From: CAITQP01 sp964387965
GTDB lineage: Bacteria; Patescibacteriota; Minisyncoccia; Phycocordibacterales; UBA9973
Assembly: GCA_964387965.1 (NCBI GenBank)
Contig: CAYLXO010000006.1
Location: forward strand, 1 to 35,697
Direction of reading: 5' to 3'
Length of the DNA: 35,697 nt
Shown: piece after piece, positions 22,194 to 32,900 of the stretch
Layout: the number at the start of each line of letters is the position of its first letter
Position numbering within the stretch: the first letter of the stretch is position 1
Made by a program: the position numbers and the translations under genes
The notes under the pieces: generated by a model
Database searches by the model: none
Seen by the model: the letters and a program-made list of their open reading frames with translations, nothing else
Told to the model about the DNA's origin: nothing

Positions 22194-22318
22194 ATAACTT
22201 TCAGAATTGGATGCAGTTCAAGGCGCAAGCCGAGTTTCGTGACCAAAATGTATAAGGAATACATTGCGGGAACAAACTCGGCGCAGCAACGCGGAAATGC
22301 GCCAATTCTGGAAGTTAT
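22194..22318 (-). repeat. Structured palindromic repeat, copy 2, at the gyrB stop codon
   Basis: 17-bp arms (22194-22210 and 22302-22318, one mismatch) enclose a 91-nt core. Read on the minus strand it aligns with copy 1 at 8702-8828: same length class, same conserved segments, same orientation relative to the preceding gene. Inner stems AATGTAT/ATACATT and CCGAGTTT/AAACTCGG are visible. The gyrB TAA stop (22317-22315) lies within the first four bases of the arm. Compared with copy 1, six of 17 arm pairs differ by compensatory changes. Confidence 0.85.
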
Positions 22319-24369
22319 ATGTCGATATCGGCAGTCTTAGCGTGAGTCTGGATGAATGACTTGCGAGGCGCTACGTCCGAGCCCATTAACATATCAAACA
22401 CACGATCAGCTTCTGCGGCATCTTCAATCTTCACTTGAAGTAGCACGCGACGAGATGGATCCATCGTAGTCTCCCACAATTCTTCTGCGTTCATTTCTCC
22501 CAAACCTTTGTATCGTTGAACATGAAGCTTCATTGTTCTACCCTTTGCGTCTTTTCCTTCTACTTCAACTTCTTCCCCTTCGATAGCTTCAGCCTGATCA
22601 GCTTGTGCACGTGCGAGCATTTCATCAAGATTTTCATCTTTGAGTCCTGTAATTTTCATTTTCTCATCTTCTGTATATGCATAGAAGATTTCCTTTCCTT
22701 TCTTTATCTTGTAGAGCGGAGGCTGTGCAATATATATAAATCCTCCATCGATAAGCGGACGGAAGTAACGATAAAAGAGTGTAAGAATAAGCGTACGAAT
22801 GTGTGCGCCGTCCACGTCGGCATCAGTTGCAATCACAATCTTGTGATAACGCAATTTTGCAATATCAAACGTGTCTCCAATTGCAGTTCCCATAGCAACA
22901 ACAAGATTGCGGATTTGTTCTGAAGCGAGCATTTTATCAAGACGTGCGCGTTCAATGTTTAGAATCTTTCCACGAAGTGGCAAGATAGCTTGTGTGCGAC
23001 GATCACGTCCTGTCTTTGCAGTACCTCCCGCTGAATCTCCCTCCACAATGAAGATTTCGGCCTCTTCAGCACTCTTTGTCTGACAATCGGCAAGCTTTCC
23101 TGGAAGTGTCATTCCTTCCATAGCACCCTTACGCAAAACAGAGTCTTTTGCAGCTTTTGCGGCTTTACGGGCACGTACAGCAAGGATTACTTTGTTTATG
23201 ATTGCCTTTGCATCTTCTGGATTTTCTTCAAGGAAAGCACTAAACGCGTCTCCAAACACAGTTGCTACTGCTCCTTGAGCCTCAGGACTACCGAGCTTTC
23301 CTTTTGTTTGTCCTTCGAATTGAATTTCACGAAGTTTTACAGAAACAACACAAGTAAGTCCTTCAAGTACGTCTTCTCCAGTAAACGCTCCATCTGCTTC
23401 TTTGATGTAGTTTTCTTTTTTGGCGTATGAGTTAAGTGTACGAGTAAGCGCCATCTTAAATCCAGTAATGTGTGTTCCACCTTCTGGGTTGTAAATGTTG
23501 TTTGCATACGCGACAATCTTTGCAGACATATCATCAGTGTACTGAAGCGCTATTTCACACTGAACGCCATCTTGCTCTTTTTCGGCGTAAAAAATTTTGT
23601 CTTGGATTGGTTTCTGAGAAAGGTTGTAATACTTTACGAGCGAGATAAGTCCCCCTTCGAAATAGAAAGAGTAATTTGGAAGATCGAGACCTAGCTCAGA
23701 AAAATAATGTACATCTTCTGTCTTAAGTTTTCCTTCATATCCTCGTGCATCAATCACACGAATAAGAAGTCCTTTTACAAGATACGCCTGTCCGCGGAAG
23801 TGATTGACGAGGGTGTCCCAGCTATACTGCAAATCTTTAAAAATCTCTGCATCAGGTTTAAAGGTAACAATTGTTCCGTGTGATTTTGATGAACGAATTT
23901 TTTTAACAGCAGCTTTTTTCTTTCCTTGAGAATATTCCTGCATGTACACTCCACCATCACGGTGTACCATCACTTGTGTATAAATTGAAAGTGCATTCAC
24001 AACAGATGCTCCCACTCCGTGCAATCCTCCAGACACTTTATATCCTTCTCCGCCAAATTTTCCTCCAGCATGAAGTGTGGTCATAACAATTTCAAGAGCA
24101 GAAACTTTTGTCTTCGGATGTACATCTACTGGAATTCCACGGCCATTATCAGCAACGCGAATAGTATTATCCGGAAGCATGACAACTTCGATTTCATTTG
24201 CAAAGCCACCCATCGCCTCATCGCGTGAGTTGTCGAAAATTTCCCATACCAAATGGTGCAGACCTTCAATGCCTGTTCCTCCGATATACATTCCCGGTCG
24301 CTTACGAACCGGCTCGAGACCCTCCAAAACGGAAATATCTTTCGCACTGTATGATGATTCTTTGGCCAT
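22315..24369 (-). CDS. gyrB: DNA gyrase subunit B
   Basis: A 684-residue type IIA topoisomerase ATPase subunit. GHKL ATPase: LVWEIFDNSRDEAMGGF at about 40-56, DNGRGIPV at about 74-81, SGGLHGVGASVVNALS at about 113-128. Transducer region to about 400; Toprim: EAEIFIVEGDSAGGTAKTGR near 432-451 and KIVIATDADVDGAHIRTLIL near 512-531. The C-terminus RYKGLGEMNAEELWETTMDP is typical. It introduces negative supercoils with GyrA; no gyrA/parC lies next to it, so ParE cannot be fully excluded, though length and motifs favour GyrB. The -10 box TGCTAAAAT (24460-24452) gives a leader of about 75 nt. The stop codon sits inside repeat copy 2. Confidence 0.95.
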   Translation of the reverse strand: MAKESSYSAKDISVLEGLEPVRKRPGMYIGGTGIEGLHHLVWEIFDNSRDEAMGGFANEIEVVMLPDNTIRVADNGRGIPVDVHPKTKVSALEIVMTTLHAGGKFGGEGYKVSGGLHGVGASVVNALSIYTQVMVHRDGGVYMQEYSQGKKKAAVKKIRSSKSHGTIVTFKPDAEIFKDLQYSWDTLVNHFRGQAYLVKGLLIRVIDARGYEGKLKTEDVHYFSELGLDLPNYSFYFEGGLISLVKYYNLSQKPIQDKIFYAEKEQDGVQCEIALQYTDDMSAKIVAYANNIYNPEGGTHITGFKMALTRTLNSYAKKENYIKEADGAFTGEDVLEGLTCVVSVKLREIQFEGQTKGKLGSPEAQGAVATVFGDAFSAFLEENPEDAKAIINKVILAVRARKAAKAAKDSVLRKGAMEGMTLPGKLADCQTKSAEEAEIFIVEGDSAGGTAKTGRDRRTQAILPLRGKILNIERARLDKMLASEQIRNLVVAMGTAIGDTFDIAKLRYHKIVIATDADVDGAHIRTLILTLFYRYFRPLIDGGFIYIAQPPLYKIKKGKEIFYAYTEDEKMKITGLKDENLDEMLARAQADQAEAIEGEEVEVEGKDAKGRTMKLHVQRYKGLGEMNAEELWETTMDPSRRVLLQVKIEDAAEADRVFDMLMGSDVAPRKSFIQTHAKTADIDI

Positions 24370-24451
24370 GGATTAATTGGTAGAAAATAGTAAGTAGAAA
24401 GTAGATTTAATGCTTAATATATAAGGCTAAAAATACTAAATTCCTAACGAT

Positions 24452-24460
24452 ATTTTAGCA
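24452..24460 (-). promoter_or_regulatory. Probable extended -10 promoter of gyrB
   Basis: The minus strand reads TGC TAAAAT about 80 nt before the gyrB ATG. No clear -35 box. Unlike many units here, gyrB would have a real 5' leader. Confidence 0.4.
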
Positions 24461-24484
24461 TATTTTTGCTTAATAAACGAGTAA

Positions 24485-26809
24485 TTATTGGTTCTTACCT
24501 GAATCACTTGGAACTGGTAATTTTTTAGCTTTTTCAAGGCTGTTTTGCTCGTTTTTTTGTACTGGGGCGCCTTTCATGCTTGAAAGCGCATTTTTGATAT
24601 TATCGTTGTCTGGCAACCGCTTACTTAATGCTTCTAATATAGCAATAGCTTCATCTGTAGCACCAAATTTATTATCTGCAAGTGCAAGATAGTACCATGC
24701 GTTCAAATACTGTGGGTCAATTGCTACAGCAGTTTTAAAGGCTGAAACCGCATCAGCGTAACTTCCGTTTTGATATCGAAGAAGTCCAAGCTCAAAATAT
24801 GTGTTTGGATTATTCGGATCAATAAGAGTAGCATCCTGCAAACGTTTTACTGCGGCACTTGAATTTCCTTCTGCTGTTTCGATTTGAGCCATAAGGAAAA
24901 ATGCATCTGTGTAGTTTGATTTTAATTCAATCGCCTTTTGGGTATATGTTCTCGCATTCTTATAATCATTTGAATCAAAGTACAATTCTGCAAGATTTAG
25001 GTATGATTTTGGATACCTAGGTGCTAAGTTTATCGCCTTTGTATAGGATTCAATTGCCATGTCGAAAACACCATCAATTTTAAGCGGAACAATCATACGC
25101 AAAAAGTCGGCTCGTGTTAAATAATTACCTGGATCATTCGGATCGAGTGCTATCGCCTGATTTGAGGCTGCACTTCCCACACTTATTGCTGACTGTAGGG
25201 TGTTTTTAATCGCATCTTTTGACGTTGATTTATCAGATGTAGCAAGAGTATTTTGCACAGATTGTTGGGCATACAAAACACGTGTTCGCTCAAACACTGG
25301 TAAATCAACTAAGGAAATTGCTTGCATAAGTCTTGCATCAGCACGTGCAACGTCTCCATAACGATCGGCATTTAGACTCTTTCCGTAGAACACTACTGCA
25401 GCAAAATGTTCTGTGGTTACATATACTGTTGCAGCAGAACCAAGAAGAAGTCCGACAATACAAAGAATTGAGAAAAAGCTTGCACGCTGTTCTTTTAGGA
25501 AGTTAATAACGATTGGCGCTCCCATGCGACCATCCCCTGCCATGAGTCCGAAAAATACTCCAACAAAAATAAAGGCGCAGACGACCACAACAATACCTGG
25601 AGAAGCGAACATGAGTGCAAGCATGAAGTAGAGCGAGAGCATAGAGAGTGCAAAAACAACGAAATTATTTTCTGAATGGAGTGCTCCTGTAAATACCTTG
25701 CGTGCAAGCTCATACAAGTAGACCCAAATAAAGTACAAAACCGCAAGTGCACCTACTGCACCCGTCAAAATTCCGATTGTCAGGAAGTAGCTAGAACCCA
25801 TTGAAAATGGTACGTCCCAAAGCGCATGCGTATTTACGAACGCTGGTCGGTGCATTAGCCACTCTCCCAAAAATGTATTTGGACCTGAGCCAAAAATGAT
25901 ATGGTTATGGAGAGTTTGCTTTGCAACTGCCATTGTCGCAGTAAAAGCAGGATGCACATCTACATATGCAATGTGAAATAAATTTGCGAACATATTACCA
26001 ATAAGATTATTGGCGAGAATAAACATAAGTGATACTAAAGAAAGAATAAACGCTATGATTGGCAATTTTCGCTCTTCTGAGAAACGATTTGTTATAAGTG
26101 AATAAACCAAAATTGCGATTGCGAAAAAACCTACTAGATACCAGACGGCTATAACATTTGTAAGTGCTACAAAAAATACTGAAAGTATGGTTCCTATTAC
26201 TGCAATATACTTCATGTGACGCTTTGGATTCATGTATTGCAAGAAAAGCATAAATCCAACTAATGCTGCACCAGAAATAAATGAAAAATCTCCCCAAAAA
26301 CCTACAGGCGATGAAGACTTATCAAACAAAATTCCAAATGATGTAAGTGACGGGAAGAAAATGTGTACTATTTGAAAAAGAGCAAGTACTACGTACAGAA
26401 TAAAAAAACTTTGTAAAAATGAAATTGCACGTAATTTTGAATTAAAAAGTTGCATCGCAAGGAAAAGCCCAAGTACAAGTGATGCAACAACAGCAAATGC
26501 ACCTTGATCAAAACCCTCCCCAAAAAATGAGAGGTAAGGAGTTTGTGAGAAGAATGCAGAAAAAAACATTGCAAGAATAAGCGCTCCTCCTGCTAGAAAC
26601 ATAGGGGTACGAACTATTTGAAACGAACCTTCAAGTAGCCGACCGACGAGCCAAGAACAAAATGCAACTAAAACAGAAATTATCACTAAATACCCTTTTA
26701 TTACTGACGTTGCAACAATTCCACCTGGAATAAAGGCAAGAATTGCAAGAATGACTGTAAGAGTAAGTGATACAACACTTATACGATCGCATGTTTTTAC
26801 ATTTTTCAT
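24485..26809 (-). CDS. Multi-TM protein with C-terminal TPR repeats, O-antigen-ligase-like
   Basis: A 774-residue protein. Residues about 10-460 hold roughly 12 hydrophobic segments (for example VVSLTLTVILAILAFIPGG and AFVVASLVLGLFLAMQLF-like stretches) with a long outer loop near 290-350 containing FGSGPNTFLGEW, resembling the catalytic loop of Wzy/WaaL O-antigen polymerases and ligases. Residues about 560-740 are tetratricopeptide repeats (NNPNTYFELGLLRYQNGSYA, PQYLNAWYYLALADNKFGAT). The tail is Lys/Asn/Ser-rich. Membrane polymerase plus TPR proteins of this kind are common in Parcubacteria and are thought to act in surface glycan assembly or glycoprotein modification, but substrate and activity here are inference. 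A TATAGT box at 26859-26854 gives a leader of about 45 nt. It follows the fibre gene. Confidence 0.8.
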   Translation of the reverse strand: MKNVKTCDRISVVSLTLTVILAILAFIPGGIVATSVIKGYLVIISVLVAFCSWLVGRLLEGSFQIVRTPMFLAGGALILAMFFSAFFSQTPYLSFFGEGFDQGAFAVVASLVLGLFLAMQLFNSKLRAISFLQSFFILYVVLALFQIVHIFFPSLTSFGILFDKSSSPVGFWGDFSFISGAALVGFMLFLQYMNPKRHMKYIAVIGTILSVFFVALTNVIAVWYLVGFFAIAILVYSLITNRFSEERKLPIIAFILSLVSLMFILANNLIGNMFANLFHIAYVDVHPAFTATMAVAKQTLHNHIIFGSGPNTFLGEWLMHRPAFVNTHALWDVPFSMGSSYFLTIGILTGAVGALAVLYFIWVYLYELARKVFTGALHSENNFVVFALSMLSLYFMLALMFASPGIVVVVCAFIFVGVFFGLMAGDGRMGAPIVINFLKEQRASFFSILCIVGLLLGSAATVYVTTEHFAAVVFYGKSLNADRYGDVARADARLMQAISLVDLPVFERTRVLYAQQSVQNTLATSDKSTSKDAIKNTLQSAISVGSAASNQAIALDPNDPGNYLTRADFLRMIVPLKIDGVFDMAIESYTKAINLAPRYPKSYLNLAELYFDSNDYKNARTYTQKAIELKSNYTDAFFLMAQIETAEGNSSAAVKRLQDATLIDPNNPNTYFELGLLRYQNGSYADAVSAFKTAVAIDPQYLNAWYYLALADNKFGATDEAIAILEALSKRLPDNDNIKNALSSMKGAPVQKNEQNSLEKAKKLPVPSDSGKNQ

Positions 26810-26908
26810 AATAAAGGCTCGTCTGCGGCATTAAATAAGGGTGCCGTCTGTACACTATATTATTGCATATTTAGACCTGTTTTAAAGTGGAAATAACATA
26901 ACAACACA

Positions 26909-26945
26909 AAGCCTCAAAAACCAAAAGCGTTGGTTTTTGAGGCTT
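26909..26945 (-). terminator. Intrinsic terminator after the giant fibre gene
   Basis: A 16-bp perfect stem (26909-26924 with 26930-26945) and 5-nt loop begin 15 nt after the stop codon; on the minus strand U-rich sequence follows. It separates the fibre gene from the TPR protein gene. Confidence 0.88.
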
Positions 26946-26959
26946 AAAATATAAGGATT

Positions 26960-29900
26960 TTACGGGCCTGTTGTTCCACTGTCACCAGTACCTGCATCTG
27001 TTCCCCCATCTGTAGCAGTGCCAGTATCTGCTCCTCCGTCAGTTGTCGTTCCTGAGTCTGTTCCTGATGTTCCCCCATCTGTAGTAGTCCCGGTGTCACT
27101 TGTACCTCCATCAGTTGAAGTTCCAGAATCTGTTGTTCCTCCATCGGTTGAGCCACCGTCTGTTGAACCACCTGATGTTGAGCCCCCACCAGATGTTCCT
27201 TGTGCATTTATTAGAAGTTGCTTAAATTGATCTTTCGTTACACATACTTCATCTACACACACCTTCTCATCAATCTTGAGAGTTCCAACAGTAAGTTCTT
27301 TGATCTTTGCAACTGCATTTTCAAGGAACGCAAGAACAAGATGAGCAAGTGAGCCGTCTTTTGTTTCATCAAGAGATTTTAAATCTTCGATCGAAACTTC
27401 AAGTTTTACATTCAAATCCTTGATAGCATTTACCGTCGCAGCAAGTACGGCTGTAGTAGAAAGTTGTAATTGCCCCTCTGATCCTATTGAAACACCTTCT
27501 GGAAATGCAGCTTGTACGTTTTGAGCGATAAATCCACTATAGTGAACTCCTCCATCGTATAAGTAAGTTCCTTCTTTCCATGTATATGTCTTAGGGTTTA
27601 TTTTTAGAATCGCATCAAGACCTGCAGTGAAATCACTAACAACATCCTTGTAGTTTTCATCCGAAGTACAACTTACAACTCCTGATCCGTTTGTTTGCAA
27701 TCCTGCACAAGAGACAAGACCAGAAAATGTCATTGTTCCGCTTGAAGTAATGCCTGTTGCTGCTGCAATTGCACCAGAAGAGTTTACTTGGAATTGTGAT
27801 GTGTTACCAACAGTAAACAACGCGTTAGGAGATAAATCTCCCCCAAAGTTTGTACCGGTACTATCACTGTACATGCGTAGGTTTCCAGAACCATCAGAAA
27901 GAGCAATCCTGTTACTATCTGTTGCACCCATTCCGTTCCAACCACCAATATAAACATTGCTACCTCCAGTAGTAAGTGCCGCTCCACCATATGTAGTACC
28001 ATTATATGTAGCAAGAACAATATTTTTTGAACCAGAAGTTATTCCAGTACCAGCAAGAGAACCAAGAAGAAGGTTGTAGGCTCCGTTAGCTGCAATGTGA
28101 TTACCAGCTGAGGCTCCTATAACTGTATTTTCTGCAATTGTTATGGAAGCTGAAGTTGAACCACTCATTGCCTTGTCTCCAACAACAGTATTGTAGTTTC
28201 CAGTTATTATCGCATTACCAGCATTTTCACCAATTCCAATGTTTCCACTACCTGAGGTATTATTTGCTCCAGCATTATAACCAAACCAATTATTGTACCC
28301 TGTTCCAGAGTTTGAACCTGAGCCTGCAAGGACTCCAAATACTGTATTTGTTGTAACTGAACCACCTCCATAACCTGCAACTATTAGATCTGATCCTGTT
28401 CCAATTTTTATATCTGAACTAAATGTTTTTGTTCCTGCGACAGTTTGGTTTGTTGTTGTAAGTACAGCTCCTGTAGAGCAGGCACTGATTGAAAGTGTTC
28501 CAGAACCGTTTGAACTAATACATCCACTTGCATCTGCTGATGGAAGTGTCCAAGTATAGGATGTAACAGTAGCTGGAGCCTGCATGGCTACATATCCAGA
28601 AGTAGAACCACGAAGTCGGAAGTCTCCATTTAGGTCAAGTTTTGCTGCAGGAGAACTTGTACCAATACCAAGATACCCGCCAGTAGTTTGAAGAAGTACT
28701 GTTCCAATAGATCCACCACCGGAACCACCGGAACCAACAGCTCCACCGTTTATCGTAACATTTCCACCGTTTAGAGTAGGGCCTGATGTTGTTGTTCCAC
28801 CTGTTCCTCCCGTAATTGTAATATCTCCTCCGTAAGCAACACCGGAAGCAACTGCTCCATTGGTTCCACCTGTTCCTCCTGTGATTGCTATTGACCCACC
28901 TTTTCCTCCAAGAGCACTTGTACTTGTAGCAGAAGAAGCGTCTCCTCCTGCGCCTCCTTTGATTGTCACGGCGCCTCCAACTTTTCCATTTCCTGCAAGG
29001 CCTGTAGTACTGGTGTTATTACCTCCTGCTCCTGCTGTAAGCCTAATTTCCCCTCCAGTACCTGTAGCATTATTTGATGTTGAAGTTGAGTTTCCTCCGG
29101 CACCTCCCTGTACAATAAATCCACCTCCAGTACCTGCCGTGCTGGTTGAAACAGCACTTGACCCTCCAGTAAATGAAAATCCTCCTCCAGCGAATGCTAC
29201 TGCTCCTGTACCACCTGTTGCTGCAAATACATCCGGAGCAGCACCTGAGCTAGAGGTTGAACCTACAACATTTAATACTGCCGTAGGAGCGGCTGTTCCA
29301 ATACCTGTACGTCCAGCACTTGTGACAACAAAGTGTGGAGCATTCGTAGTTGGTGTACCACCCGTATTATTTACAATTGAAAAAACATGGTATGAGGAAG
29401 CATCTCCAGATGCTCCAGAAACACTAGAGGTTCCGTACATACCTCGATTAGCTAGATAAATTTGGTTTGAACCTGCTGTTTTTCTAAACAATGCTGCTTC
29501 AGAGTTTTTCAAAACAATAACGCCAGCAGAAGGAAAATCAGAGGTGCTGGTAAGCGTTATATTCCCTACCGCAGTAGAATAACTTACAGAACTAACAGTC
29601 GTTGACTTACCACCATTCACATATAAAGGAGCATATACTGATGAGGTATTGATACCGACACCTCCTCTATTTGAACCATCAAGTGTACCAACTGTCACCC
29701 CTGTTGGCTGTAATAAAATATCGCCCATTGTTCCAATACGACTTAGTGCTGAAGTATTCGGTTGTCCACCCATAAGTGTTACCGATCCCCCCTGAATAGC
29801 TTCAGTTGAGTTTGTATTTGTTGTACCCGCTTGGCCTCCTGAAATAGTTACAGCGCCTCCGACCCCTCCAAGGCCTGAACCAGATCCAGTACTATTTGTT

Positions 29901-32900
29901 GCCCCACCGGCACCACCTGTAATAGTAATAGCTCCTCCGAGTCCACCTGTTGAGAAACCAGATGAGTTTGTAATTGCCCCACCGGCACCAGCAATGAGTG
30001 ACAACCCCGCTCCAACTCCTCCAGTTCCACCGCTTGACGTACTCGGACCACCATCGCCACCAGTAACTGAATATGCTCCCCCCGTTCCTCCAGTTCCTGC
30101 TGCAGTTCCTCCGGAACCAGTCGTAAGTGAAATTGCGCTTCCATTTCCACCTGTCCCACCTGTAGCGCCCACAACTGTAAGTACTGCTGTTGCACTCCCT
30201 GACCCAGGCGTAGTTCCAACAAGGTGCAAAAATGCACTTGGAGAGTTTGTACCAATTCCTAGTCGTTTATTTGTTGAATCCCAGAAGAAAAGGCTACTAT
30301 CGTTTGAAAGTGTAGAAGAACTTGCCCAATATGCAACCCCACCTGTAGATCCACCCGAAAGGGTACTACTTGGACATGTTGAAACACTAAGTGTTCCAGC
30401 TCCATTTGATTGCAAACATCCACTTGAATCGGCTGTTGGAAGTGTCCATGTGTACGACGATGTTGTGACCCCTGCCCGAAGAGTCACAGTATTTGAGTTT
30501 GAAGAATTTTGTAGTGTAATAGATCCGTTTGTAGAAGCAGCAACACCGAGCGTTATAGCTCCGCTTGAATAGGTAAAGCTTGAGTCAGATGTAAGATATC
30601 CGTTCGATGTCGCATATGGAACTGTACCGCTTGTGAGCGCAGTTGAACCTGAAACTTGTGCCAAAATGTTTCGAGTTGAAGCAGGTGTAAAGAAGAGTTG
30701 TGTACCGTTATATTCTACCGCACCTGTTTCAGCAGAAGTAAGATTTGTTCCACTCGTAAACTTAAGTGGAGCTGTGCTTGCAGTTGCAGTACCAGCTTTT
30801 AATTGAAGCACCGCTGATGGACTTGATACTCCAAGTCCGAGCGCTCCAGCAAAGTAACTTTTTGCACCAGAGTCAGCATATATTGCATAATTGTTTGTCC
30901 CAGATGTTGTAGTAGTAGGAATATGAATAGCGTAATGTGTTGAACCTACTCCTCCCCCATGTGCGTCAGCCAAAACTCCAGTATTTATTACTGATGCTCC
31001 TGTACCACTCGCAAGACCATACACGGCAACGTTGTTACCCGCACCTGCGTTTGCGTTTTCTGATCTAAGTCCATATGTAAAATCTCCCGCGCTCGTTGGT
31101 GTCCCCGCGAAAGATAAATTAAGCAAACTAGCGTACGAGGTATTTGTAAGGTTTGTACTTGATGTTGATGAGATAGTAAACGCATTTGCACTATTTAGTG
31201 AATTCCAATCCCATTCTATAAGTGAGTTCGCATTATTTATTGTGTCCGTTGTTCCACTTGTATGACTTGCTGCTGTGAGCGTAGTAAGTGAAACTGTAAG
31301 ATTTCCGATTGGAGTCCATGATGCAGTTGAAGTTCCCGAACCGTTGTCTATCGCTGTTAATACTGAACCAGATCCTGTATCTGCTGCCGCAGTTGGTAGA
31401 ACCAATGTATAACCAGTCGATGTTGTTCCTGATTGAATAGTAACAGTGTTTGAGTTTGTTGCATTCTTAAACGCAACGGAGCCAGTAGCGGTACTTGCGG
31501 TTCCAAGTGTAAGCGAACTTCCACTTGAAAATGTTCCTGTCGTTCCAGTAAGACCTGCAGAACACGCAAGTGCACCTGTGTTGCTTGTCACCGTACAACC
31601 AGTAGAGCTTGATCCCCCTGCAAGTAAAATGTTTCCTGTACTTGAGCCTCCAACATTAATATCACCAGAGGTTCCACCATTAAGCGTAAGCGAACTTGAA
31701 CCAGAGGAAGAAATTGTTCCAGCTGTAGCAAATGTAAGTCCCGTTGCTGAAACGCTTATAGTATCGATAGACGCAACACCCGTAAGTGCTCCGCCTGTTG
31801 TAACGTTAAGTCCGCCACTTGATGTGAGTGCAAATGTGCCAGAACTATTTCCAAGAGAGAGTGCTGTTGTCGATGTTGTACCAATGTTTATTGCACCTGA
31901 TCCATCAATTGTAGTAGTACCAGCGGATGAAAGAATGAGGTTACCACTCGTAAGTGTGCCGAGCGTAAGATTTGCAGCTGTTGTTTGGAATGAGGATGCT
32001 GCACCTGATGCAATTGAAACACCAGCACCACTTGCAGAACCAAGTGTAAGCGCGCCACTTGCGCCGATAGTCATTCGAGTTATTCCATTTGTCTCAAATG
32101 AAAGAGAGTTGTTGTCATTCGTTCCAAGAACAGCAGCGGCTGAAAACGAGTTTCCGTTATTTATGAATGCACTTGATCCAAGCGCTGATGAAATAGTCTG
32201 CCAAATCGGAGCAACTCCTGACCCTTGAGATACGAGCACTTCACCTGAGTTTCCTGCGAGGTTGTCAGGCATCAGTGCACCACTAAATCGAATATTTCCT
32301 GAAACATGCAATTTCTCAGTTGGGCTTGTTGTACCAATTCCAAGTCGTGCTGTTGCTTCATCGTATGCAGAAGTACCACCTGTTCCAAAAGTTATTTTCC
32401 CTTTTGTCGCATGAGTTGTTGATGAGAGCGTGAGATTATTTCCTGAGGCTGTGCCTCCTACTACAGACTGTCCTCCAGCGACACCAGTAGATAATTTTGA
32501 ACTAATTGTGTTTCCTGTTATATCAATTCCTGTTCCTGCAGCATATGAATTACTCAAAAATTGAGTCCACTCAACTGGATCCGTCCCCACAGTAGTTATC
32601 GTATTAATTTGAGTCCAAGCTGTACCTCCATTAATTGTTCCACCCGACAAAACAGCTACGGTTGCATTTGTAAATTCTGCAGCTTCGTTACATGAATCAC
32701 AACGAGTGAGTTTATATTTTGTCGAACCGTCTCCAACTGTTGTAACAATGTAAATTCCGTTATATGCATTATTTGGAGTTCCGGTTTCATCTTTAACAAG
32801 CAGTCGATCATTTGCTACAAGTGTAACTCCATCAATAGCAGGAAGTGCACCATTCACTGAACCCTCAAGGTATGCTCCTACTCCATCTGTTCCGTTATCA

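Noticed and set aside
26963..27210. Short repeated units at the 3' end of the fibre gene as a possible CRISPR or VNTR array
   Set aside because: The repeats are codon-level GGSTDGG/GTTTDGG low complexity without constant repeats and unique spacers; not CRISPR. Length variation remains possible but is not shown.
28860..29459. Long plus-strand Pro/Val-rich reading frame opposite the fibre gene (also 30015-30572 and 31446-32228)
   Set aside because: Complement of the Gly/Ser/Thr-rich codons of the fibre gene; no promoter, no domain, biased composition. Antisense shadow.
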